Shown: one piece after another, positions 1-4,384 of the stretch
Layout: each line of letters opens with the position of its first letter
How positions within the stretch are numbered: position 1 is the stretch's first letter
Source of the DNA: UBA8518 sp041659585
Lineage (GTDB): Bacteria; Patescibacteriota; Minisyncoccia; Moranbacterales; UBA2206
NCBI GenBank assembly: GCA_041659585.1
Contig: JBAZXY010000104.1
Coordinates: 1 to 5,094, forward strand
Direction of reading: 5' to 3'
Length of the DNA: 5,094 nucleotides
Made by a program: the position numbers and the translations under genes
Notes under the pieces: model-generated
The model's database searches: none
Seen by the model: the letters and a program-made list of their open reading frames with translations, nothing else
What the model was told of the DNA's origin: nothing

Positions 1-300
1 GAGGCACTAATCATCAACACTAAGAAAATGAGTGAAGAAGTGCGCGCCAAGCTTTTGAGTGATGGCAGTCACAGCTATCAAGGCCGCATCTATCCTATTG
101 ATGCTAATGGCATCTCCATGGAAATCGTCGGTCAGCCGCGACCCAACACTGTGATTCTAGGCAAATTCATCCAAGTGACGGAAGCAGTGCAACTGGCTAG
201 TGTAATGGCGGAATTTAGAGAAATTTTTGAACAAAAAATAGGCTCAGAGACCACTCAAAAAAATATTTTAGCTATAGAAAAAGCATATGACACAATCTAA
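1..300 (+). CDS. porG: Pyruvate:ferredoxin oxidoreductase gamma subunit, C-terminal part (5' end outside the window)
   Basis: The reading frame is open from the first base and ends at TAA 298-300, so 99 C-terminal residues are visible; the ATG at 28 is internal rather than the true start. The gamma subunit of four-subunit 2-oxoacid:ferredoxin oxidoreductases usually has about 180-190 residues, so roughly half is missing. The visible part has the features expected of the end of this domain: a 'NTVILGKF' strand-turn, followed by a helix-rich tail ('EFREIFEQKI') and a terminal 'NILAIEKAYDTI' similar to the family's usual ending. The assignment rests mainly on context: it overlaps the delta subunit gene by 14 bases and is followed by alpha and beta. 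The subunit is cytoplasmic and is thought to contribute to CoA binding and complex assembly. Fairly sure of the family; pyruvate as substrate is inferred from the alpha subunit. Confidence 0.85.
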   Translation, partial: EALIINTKKMSEEVRAKLLSDGSHSYQGRIYPIDANGISMEIVGQPRPNTVILGKFIQVTEAVQLASVMAEFREIFEQKIGSETTQKNILAIEKAYDTI

Positions 301-580
301 GGATAAAAAATTAGAAATAGAAGAAGGGGCAGTGATTGCTCATGATTTGACTAAAGCCGCCAAGACCGGTGATTGGCGCTATATGAAGCCGGAAGTGGAC
401 AAGGAGAAGTGTATCGGTTGCACGACTTGCGTGCCTTTTTGTCCGGAAGCTTCTATTGAAATGAAAAAATTTAAAGAAGGGCAAAGGGATAAGGCGGATA
501 TTGATTATGATTTTTGCAAGGGTTGTGGCGTGTGCGCGCAGGTGTGTCCCATTAAGGCGATTACGATGAAAAAAAGTTAA
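287..580 (+). CDS. porD: Pyruvate:ferredoxin oxidoreductase delta subunit (2x[4Fe-4S] ferredoxin-like)
   Basis: The 97-residue protein has two classical cluster motifs: Cys42-Cys45-Cys48-Cys52 (CIGCTTCVPFCPE) and Cys77-Cys80-Cys83-Cys87 (CKGCGVCAQVCPIKA). Each cluster normally takes three cysteines of its own motif plus the last cysteine of the other. An N-terminal extension of about 35 residues containing 'TGDWRYMKPEVD' is typical of PorD and separates it from free ferredoxins. In the complex it carries electrons from the beta-subunit cluster out to soluble ferredoxin. The ATG at 287 lies inside the end of the gamma gene (14-base overlap), suggesting translational coupling, and the stop is 9 bases before the alpha gene. 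The start has only a purine stretch upstream (GAAAAAG), not a true Shine-Dalgarno motif. Length and motifs are complete; confidence is high. Confidence 0.95.
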   Translation: MTQSKDKKLEIEEGAVIAHDLTKAAKTGDWRYMKPEVDKEKCIGCTTCVPFCPEASIEMKKFKEGQRDKADIDYDFCKGCGVCAQVCPIKAITMKKS

Positions 581-589
581 AAAAATTCT

Positions 590-1765
590 ATGATAAATAA
601 AAGTAATAATAGAATAGCTCTGGCAGGAGGATATGCGGCGGCGGAAGCTTTGCGTCAAGTGGAGCCGGACGTGATGGCGGTCTATCCGATCACTCCCCAA
701 ACCACCATTATCGAAACTTTTGCTAAATATAAGGCGGATGGCGAGACAGAGACCGAGCTCATTGAGGTGGAGTCAGAGCACAGCGCGATGTCAGCATGTG
801 TGGGTTCTAGTGCGGCGGGAGCGCGGACGGTGACAGCCACCAGCTCACAAGGCTTGGCCTATATGCACGAAGTGCTGTATATTGCCAGTGGGATGCGTCT
901 GCCGATTTTGATGGTGGTTTCCGCCCGGGCTTTGAGTGCGCCGCTTAGTATTCATGGCGACCATTCAGACGTGATGGGGGCACGAGATGCGGGCTGGATT
1001 CAAATTTTTTCTGAAAATACACAAGAAATTTATGATAACACGCTGATTGGTATGAAGCTGGCGGAAAAAACCAAATTGCCGGTGATGGCCATTATGGATG
1101 GCTTCAATACTTCGCATTGTGTGGAGAATTTGGATTTGTTAGCTGATGCTGCGGTGCGCAGTTTTGTGGGAGAATTTTCTCCAGAAAGACATTTATTGGA
1201 CCCGGAAAGTCCGGTCACTTTTGGCGCGGTGGCTCTGCAAAATTCCTATTTCGAATTCAAGGTGCAGCAGGAAGAAGCGATGGAAAAAGCCAAGCAGGCT
1301 TATTTAGCGGTAGCCAAAGAATTTGAGCAATTAACCGGCCGGAAAAAGGATTTTTTTGAAAGTTATGCGCTGGAGGATGCGGAGAGTGTGATTGTGTTGG
1401 CCGGCTCGACCGCCGGCACTACCAAGGACGTGGTGGACGTAATGCGGAGCGAAGGAAAAAAAGTAGGACTACTGAAAATCAATTTGTTCCGTCCCTTTCC
1501 GATAGAAGAAATTCTGGCGGCTTTGAAAAATGCTAAAAACATTGCTATTATGGAACGAGTGATTTCTCCGGGAACCTTTCCGCCGATTTATAATGACATT
1601 GTAGCTGGACTATATCAGCAGGCCGAGGGGGAAAAGAAAAATATTCAATCGATTGTATATAGTTTGGGTGGCAGGGATATTTTCGCCAAAGATATTCAAA
1701 AAATTTTTGCTGACTTGGAGACAGGAAAGGTTATAAGGAGTATTAAATATATTGGTTTAAAATAA
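590..1765 (+). CDS. porA: Pyruvate:ferredoxin oxidoreductase alpha subunit
   Basis: This 391-residue protein has the usual length of a PorA subunit. The N-terminal pyrimidine-binding domain begins at 'ALAGGYAAAEAL' and carries YPITPQT (residues 32-38). Comparison from memory with the Desulfovibrio africanus enzyme places Thr35 at its substrate-binding Thr31, Glu63 (in VESEHSA) at the catalytic glutamate that activates thiamine diphosphate, and Arg113 (in SARALSAPLS) at the pyruvate-binding Arg114. 'IHGDHSDVMGARDAGW' (from residue 121) and 'MDGFNTSH' are further family hallmarks. These residues favour pyruvate over other 2-oxoacids. The C-terminal third is the transketolase-C-like domain ('LLKINLFRPFPIEEI'). 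With beta it forms the active site that converts pyruvate and CoA to acetyl-CoA. The gene starts 9 bases after delta. Its last 20 bases before the stop region recur downstream, after a small ORF (see repeats). Confidence 0.96.
   Translation: MINKSNNRIALAGGYAAAEALRQVEPDVMAVYPITPQTTIIETFAKYKADGETETELIEVESEHSAMSACVGSSAAGARTVTATSSQGLAYMHEVLYIASGMRLPILMVVSARALSAPLSIHGDHSDVMGARDAGWIQIFSENTQEIYDNTLIGMKLAEKTKLPVMAIMDGFNTSHCVENLDLLADAAVRSFVGEFSPERHLLDPESPVTFGAVALQNSYFEFKVQQEEAMEKAKQAYLAVAKEFEQLTGRKKDFFESYALEDAESVIVLAGSTAGTTKDVVDVMRSEGKKVGLLKINLFRPFPIEEILAALKNAKNIAIMERVISPGTFPPIYNDIVAGLYQQAEGEKKNIQSIVYSLGGRDIFAKDIQKIFADLETGKVIRSIKYIGLK
1742..1761 (+). repeat. 20-bp direct repeat, copy 1 (3' end of porA)
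   Basis: These 20 bases encode the last residues of PorA (IKYIGLK) and recur exactly at 1995-2014, 253 bases downstream. Similarity stops at the upstream edge. On the downstream side the two copies differ by one A in a run, after which both read TAA-rich sequence into a start codon. An exact 20-mer at this distance is not expected by chance even in AT-rich DNA. Confidence 0.9.
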
Positions 1766-1769
1766 CTTT

Positions 1770-1973
1770 ATGTCAAGATTTGAGCAATTTGAACAAGTCG
1801 AAAAGGATTTAGAAAAAAATAATAATTTAGAGCTTAGGCGTGCTGGGAAAGTACCTGATTCTGACTTTTCACATCTTAAACGCATGCCTATTCCAGATAA
1901 ATACAGGACTCTCTCAGAAAAAGAAAAAATAGAGAAGGCATTGCTGGATAGATTCGGGGATTCAGGCAAATGA
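1770..1973 (+). CDS. Hypothetical 67-residue protein between direct repeats
   Basis: I do not recognise this protein. It starts 4 bases after the porA stop and is charged and hydrophilic, with no cysteine, no membrane segment and no signal peptide. An acidic/basic N-terminal helix ('FEQFEQVEKDLEKNNN') is followed by a proline-containing middle ('KVPDSDF', 'RMPIPDKYRTL') and a C-terminal helix ('SEKEKIEKALLDRF'). By hand count it is about 36% G+C, clearly lower than a spot count of porA (high 40s), and its codon choice is more A/T-ending. It lies entirely between two copies of the porA 3' end, so it looks like a recent arrival in the operon rather than an oxidoreductase subunit. No Shine-Dalgarno motif precedes the ATG. 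That the frame is translated is likely but not proven; a function cannot be assigned. Confidence 0.6.
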   Translation: MSRFEQFEQVEKDLEKNNNLELRRAGKVPDSDFSHLKRMPIPDKYRTLSEKEKIEKALLDRFGDSGK

Positions 1974-1994
1974 AAAGCTGTTTCTGAAAAATAG

Positions 1995-2014
1995 ATTAAA
2001 TATATTGGTTTAAA
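1995..2014 (+). repeat. 20-bp direct repeat, copy 2 (displaced porA 3' end)
   Basis: Exact copy of 1742-1761. In the PorA frame this copy would read IKYIGLNKV and then TAA at 2022-2024, which would make a plausible alternative, perhaps ancestral, PorA C-terminus placed 4 bases before the 52-residue ORF at 2029. That arrangement suggests the sequence between the copies was inserted at the porA end. Confidence 0.9.
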
Positions 2015-2028
2015 TAAAGTTTAAATTT

Positions 2029-2187
2029 ATGGATGAGGAAAAAAAGAAAAAGATGCAAGAAGTGCTGACGGAATATACCAGAAAAATGGATGTTTTGCGC
2101 AAACAGCAGGCGGATATTGTGCAGGAATTTGTGATGCAAAGAGATAAAAAGCAACAAGAGGAAATAACGAATAAATTAAACGCATAA
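2029..2187 (+). CDS. Hypothetical 52-residue charged helical protein
   Basis: A short frame opens at ATG 2029 and ends at TAA 2185-2187. The product begins MDEEKKKKMQEVL and is almost entirely Lys, Glu, Gln, Met and Leu/Ile/Val, with one tyrosine and no cysteine, proline or glycine. It should form a single long amphipathic helix, possibly a coiled coil ('VLRKQQADIVQEFVMQRDKKQQEEI'). It sits between porA and porB, in frame with no overlap, 4 bases before the next ORF. Codon use (GTG, CTG, CGC, GCG, CAG) resembles the por genes more than the flanking 67- and 83-residue ORFs do. It may therefore be an original member of the operon, for example a small accessory or assembly peptide, but this is inference. 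I know no family for it. Confidence 0.5.
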   Translation: MDEEKKKKMQEVLTEYTRKMDVLRKQQADIVQEFVMQRDKKQQEEITNKLNA

Positions 2188-2191
2188 CTAT

Positions 2192-2443
2192 ATGGAACAA
2201 CGAATTGACACAAATACAATTGAAACAATCCCAAGCGGCATGTCACCGATTAGTCATGAGGAAGAGGGTAGTATAGAAGATTTTTTAGCAATCACCCAAG
2301 GGGATATTAATGATCAGTTTAGTTCACTTGAAAAAAGATGTACTGATTATCAAGGGGTTGATATGGAAATAATACTTGCTGAAGCTAAAAAGTTACGAGA
2401 AGAGGCCATGGATAAGCTGGGACGGATTAAAAATGCCAATTGA
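2192..2443 (+). CDS. Hypothetical 83-residue acidic protein
   Basis: I do not recognise this protein. It starts at ATG 2192, 4 bases after the previous stop, and ends with TGA 2441-2443. The N-terminal 25 residues are polar and probably disordered (Thr, Ser, Pro, Glu rich, 'SHEEEGSIEDFLAI'). The C-terminal half looks helical ('MEIILAEAKKLREEAMDKLGRI'). It has one cysteine, no membrane segment and no signal peptide. Its codons end in A/T more often than those of porA and porB. The final residues are followed by 55 AT-rich bases before porB. Like the 67-residue ORF it interrupts the expected close alpha-beta gene spacing. A real gene seems likely given the clean frame and consistent spacing, but its role is unknown. 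Confidence 0.55.
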   Translation: MEQRIDTNTIETIPSGMSPISHEEEGSIEDFLAITQGDINDQFSSLEKRCTDYQGVDMEIILAEAKKLREEAMDKLGRIKNAN

Positions 2444-2498
2444 GATGCTGATAGTGTTGCAAAAAAAATAGAACATTGGAATATATAAAGATAAAACT

Positions 2499-3413
2499 AT
2501 GAATAAAGAATTAGCCAAAAATTTTGCCTCAGGACACAGCGCTTGCGCGGGGTGTGCCTTTCCGACGATTGTGCGCACCATCCTAGCGCAGTCACCAGAT
2601 CCGGTGGTGGTGTCCAATGCAACCGGGTGCTTGGAAGTGACTTCCACGCTCTATCCCTATACCGCTTGGCAAAATTCTTATATCCATAGTGCTTTTGAAA
2701 ATGCCTCGGCGACGATTTCTGGTGTGGAGTGCGCCTACAAGGCTTTGGCGAAAAAGGGCAAAATGAAAAAGAAAATCAAATTTGTGGTTTTCGGAGGTGA
2801 TGGTGGCACCTATGACATCGGTTTACAGAGTCTTTCCGGCGCATTGGAACGCGGTCATGATTTTTTGTATGTGGTCTATGACAATGGCGGTTATATGAAC
2901 ACCGGCAATCAACGCTCCAGTGCCACGCCCTATGGCGCAGCCACAGAAACTACTCCGGATGGCAAGGAATCTTTCGGCAAGGTGGAGATGCGCAAGAATC
3001 TGATGGAAATTGTGAATGCCCATCACATCAAATACGCCGCGCAAGCCAATGTGGCTTATTTAGCGGATTTGAAAAAGAAAGCTAAGAAAGCTTTTGAAAC
3101 GGAGGGTCCGGTATTTTTGAGTGTTTTTTCTCCGTGCACCAATAACTGGAAATTTCCCACTTCGCAATATGTGGCCATTGCTAAATTGGCGACGGAAACT
3201 AATTTTTGGCCGTTGTACGAAATTGAAGATGGCAAATATAAAATTAATTGGTCCACGGAAAATCCGAAGCCGATTGAAGAATTTTTGAAGACCCAGGGGC
3301 GCTTCAAGCATCTTTTTTCGGAAAAAAACAAAGGAGTGATTTCTGAGATGCAGAAAATTTTGAATGATGAATGGAATAGATTGGCAGAGAAAAATAATTT
3401 GCATGGTGCTTGA
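2499..3413 (+). CDS. porB: Pyruvate:ferredoxin oxidoreductase beta subunit (thiamine diphosphate-binding)
   Basis: The 304-residue protein has the length and layout of PorB. Cys16 and Cys19 (CAGC), Cys44 (NATGCLEV) and Cys213 (FSPCTNNW) are the expected ligands of the single [4Fe-4S] cluster next to the cofactor. The thiamine diphosphate/Mg2+ motif runs from GGDGG (residues 99-103) through YDIGLQSLSGALERG to 'VVYDNGGYMNTG', with Asp101 and Asn129 as probable metal ligands. 'TSTLYPYTAW' (from residue 48) is a further family hallmark. It carries out decarboxylation of pyruvate together with alpha and hands electrons to the delta clusters. The gene lies 733 bases after porA, unusually far, with three small ORFs between. 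It stops at TGA 3411-3413. No Shine-Dalgarno motif is seen before ATG 2499, but the start fits the family's N-terminus, beginning shortly before the first cluster cysteines. Confidence 0.95.
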   Translation: MNKELAKNFASGHSACAGCAFPTIVRTILAQSPDPVVVSNATGCLEVTSTLYPYTAWQNSYIHSAFENASATISGVECAYKALAKKGKMKKKIKFVVFGGDGGTYDIGLQSLSGALERGHDFLYVVYDNGGYMNTGNQRSSATPYGAATETTPDGKESFGKVEMRKNLMEIVNAHHIKYAAQANVAYLADLKKKAKKAFETEGPVFLSVFSPCTNNWKFPTSQYVAIAKLATETNFWPLYEIEDGKYKINWSTENPKPIEEFLKTQGRFKHLFSEKNKGVISEMQKILNDEWNRLAEKNNLHGA

Positions 3414-3423
3414 TAGTTTAGAC

Positions 3424-3477
3424 GCCGCTTTAGCTCAGTTTCGGCCATAGGCCGATCGGCCTATGGCCGAGGCAAGC
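3424..3477 (+). pseudogene. tRNA-Thr-like 5' fragment interrupted by a palindrome
   Basis: Bases 3424-3440 (GCCGCTTTAGCTCAGTT) match the first 17 bases of the intact tRNA at 3516-3532 with one mismatch, and the match begins exactly at tRNA nucleotide 1. A perfect 30-base palindrome follows. The next bases, GGCAAGC (3471-3477), resemble the GGCAGAGC that continues the intact tRNA's D arm. The break therefore falls in the D loop directly before the conserved G18-G19. No anticodon arm can be recognised further on; a weak similarity of 3476-3490 to the tRNA T arm and 3' acceptor strand is possible but may be chance. I read it as the remnant of a duplicated or second threonine-type tRNA. Confidence 0.55.
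3441..3470. repeat. Perfect 30-bp nested palindrome
   Basis: The 15 bases TCGGCCATAGGCCGA are followed directly by their exact reverse complement, with CCGATCGG at the centre. Each 15-base arm is itself a 6-bp inverted repeat around a three-base centre (ATA, then TAT). The transcript could fold as one long hairpin or two small adjacent ones, and the DNA as a cruciform. It lies 27 bases after the porB stop and could help end transcription or protect the por mRNA 3' end, but there is no following T-run as in an intrinsic terminator. A REP/MITE-like element is the alternative. Confidence 0.85.
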
Positions 3478-3487
3478 TTGTTTCTAG

Positions 3488-3498
3488 TGGTATATAAT
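3488..3498 (+). promoter_or_regulatory. Probable extended -10 promoter for tRNA-Thr
   Basis: TGGTATATAAT contains a consensus TATAAT hexamer at 3493-3498 with a TG a few bases upstream, fitting an extended -10 promoter. Transcription would start near 3504-3506, about ten bases before the mature tRNA 5' end. No convincing -35 box is seen at the right distance. It may also serve the downstream genes at 3616-5094. Confidence 0.5.
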
Positions 3499-3515
3499 GT
3501 TATCAACGTAATATT

Positions 3516-3588
3516 GCCGCCTTAGCTCAGTTGGCAGAGCGACGCATTCGTAACGCGTAGGTCGTCGGTTCGTTTCCGACAGGTGGCT
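3516..3588 (+). tRNA. tRNA-Thr (anticodon CGT)
   Basis: The 73 bases fold into a full cloverleaf. The acceptor stem is GCCGCCT/AGGTGGC (one G-T wobble), the D stem GCTC/GAGC with loop AGTTGGCA, the anticodon loop TTCGTAA with CGT at 3549-3551, the five-base variable loop AGGTC, and the T stem GTCGG/CCGAC. It decodes ACG. The discriminator is T, and no CCA tail is encoded (CAA follows), so CCA must be added after transcription. Two oddities stand out. The anticodon-stem pair next to the loop is A3546/C3554 (positions 31 and 39), a mismatch. The T loop is TTCGTTT, with T instead of the near-universal A58 (base 3573). The rest looks functional. Confidence 0.9.
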
Positions 3589-3615
3589 CAATAATAAATA
3601 ATTTTTTTAATCTCC

Positions 3616-3828
3616 ATGGAAAAGGAAGTTTTGCACAGTTGTGAAATCAATTACGAAGAAGATGCTAAGGGGGTTTTGCTTTATCTGGAAAATCATCTGG
3701 AGCTGGAAGAATTCAAAACCATTTTTGATCATGCCCGATTGCATGGCAAGGCCTATTTTCAAGACAGGGCAGGTCATCATTTTATGGTGGAATATAAAAA
3801 CGGGGAATATTTTCTTTTGAAGAAATAA
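3616..3828 (+). CDS. Hypothetical 70-residue protein
   Basis: I do not recognise this protein. It starts at ATG 3616, 27 bases after the tRNA, and ends with TAA 3826-3828, 26 bases before the rubrerythrin-type gene. The predicted pattern is a strand ('VLHSCEINY'), a helix ('DAKGVLLYLENHL'), a second helix ('EEFKTIFDHARLHG') and two closing strands ('AYFQDRAGHHFMVEYK', 'GEYFLLKK'), so it should be a small soluble alpha/beta domain. It has one cysteine and four histidines, but no metal-binding motif I can name. No membrane segment or signal is present. Its codon use matches the neighbours. Poly-T and AT-rich sequence, not a Shine-Dalgarno motif, precede the start. It is probably co-transcribed with the two genes that follow. 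Confidence 0.65.
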   Translation: MEKEVLHSCEINYEEDAKGVLLYLENHLELEEFKTIFDHARLHGKAYFQDRAGHHFMVEYKNGEYFLLKK

Positions 3829-3854
3829 AGAAGTAATTTTTAAAAGTAAAAAAT

Positions 3855-4373
3855 ATGAAAACTTACATTTGTGAAATCTGTGGCGATGCCTATATCGGCG
3901 AAGAAAAGCCGAGTGAATGCCCATTTTGCGGGGCATTGAAAAATTTTATCAAGGATGGGGCACAGGCGCAACCGTATGTAAATCGGGGAGTTGAATTGTC
4001 AGAACTTTCGAGAAAAAATTTAGAAGAAACGGTGCGATTGGAATTGCGCGCTAATGCTGTCTATCTATGCATGGCGGGCAAGGCTAAGAACTATGAAATC
4101 AAGGCGATGTATAAGCGCGTAGCTAAAGTTGAATTGGAGCATGCTAGTATCGCCTGTAAATTGATGAAAATTTCATTGCCAACGGTTAATCCGGAAGTAT
4201 GTGATGATGAAGATGTGAAGAATTTTGCAGTCACTGTGAAACTTGAAGAAGATGCTACAGCGATATATGCGAAATTTGCCAAAGAGGCAATTGAACAAGA
4301 AATTAAAATTATCTTTACGGCATTGATGCAAGTTGAGGCCAGTCACATAACACTTATAAAAAATTATTTATAA
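3855..4373 (+). CDS. Rubrerythrin-family protein with N-terminal rubredoxin-like domain
   Basis: The 172-residue protein starts with a short rubredoxin-like iron/zinc site, Cys6-Cys9 and Cys22-Cys25 (CEIC...CPFCG), and continues with a four-helix ferritin-like domain from about residue 47. Diiron ligand candidates are Glu63 in helix 1 (ELRANAVY), Glu93 and His96 (ELEH) in helix 2, Glu131 or Glu132 in helix 3, and Glu161 and His164 (EASH) in helix 4. The two ExxH motifs are typical of the family. The order is reversed compared with classical rubrerythrin, which has rubredoxin at the C-terminus, and matches the 'reverse rubrerythrin' type. Such proteins reduce hydrogen peroxide in anaerobes with electrons from NADH or rubredoxin systems. 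A cytoplasmic role in guarding oxygen-sensitive Fe-S enzymes is likely. The C-terminus ends immediately after the last ligand helix. It lies 11 bases before prfB. Family is firm; the exact activity is inferred. Confidence 0.85.
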   Translation: MKTYICEICGDAYIGEEKPSECPFCGALKNFIKDGAQAQPYVNRGVELSELSRKNLEETVRLELRANAVYLCMAGKAKNYEIKAMYKRVAKVELEHASIACKLMKISLPTVNPEVCDDEDVKNFAVTVKLEEDATAIYAKFAKEAIEQEIKIIFTALMQVEASHITLIKNYL

Positions 4374-4384
4374 AAACTTTCTAG

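Noticed and set aside
311..700. Long minus-strand frame opposite porD and the start of porA (129 residues)
   Set aside because: It lies opposite two well-identified genes, has a biased His/Arg/Phe composition typical of an antisense shadow, and shows no recognisable domain.
1765..2020. 7-bp inverted repeat ACTTTAT/ATAAAGT at the edges of the 67-residue ORF cassette, as transposon ends
   Set aside because: It is short and AT-rich, lies partly outside the cassette edges, and has no accompanying transposase, so chance is a sufficient explanation.
2457..2489. Possible promoter before porB (TTGCAA and TATATAAA)
   Set aside because: The spacing is 19-21 bases, longer than the usual 16-18, and TATATAAA motifs are expected by chance in this AT-rich gap. 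An internal promoter cannot be excluded, but it is not supported well enough to annotate.
3056..3448. Overlapping minus-strand frames opposite the 3' end of porB
   Set aside because: They mirror the lysine- and phenylalanine-rich codons of porB in other frames, have no domain signature, and run into the tRNA-like remnant.
3441..3490. Palindrome as a standard intrinsic terminator of the por operon
   Set aside because: The stem is strong, but the next bases are GGCAAGCTTG, not a T-run, so the classical terminator pattern is missing.
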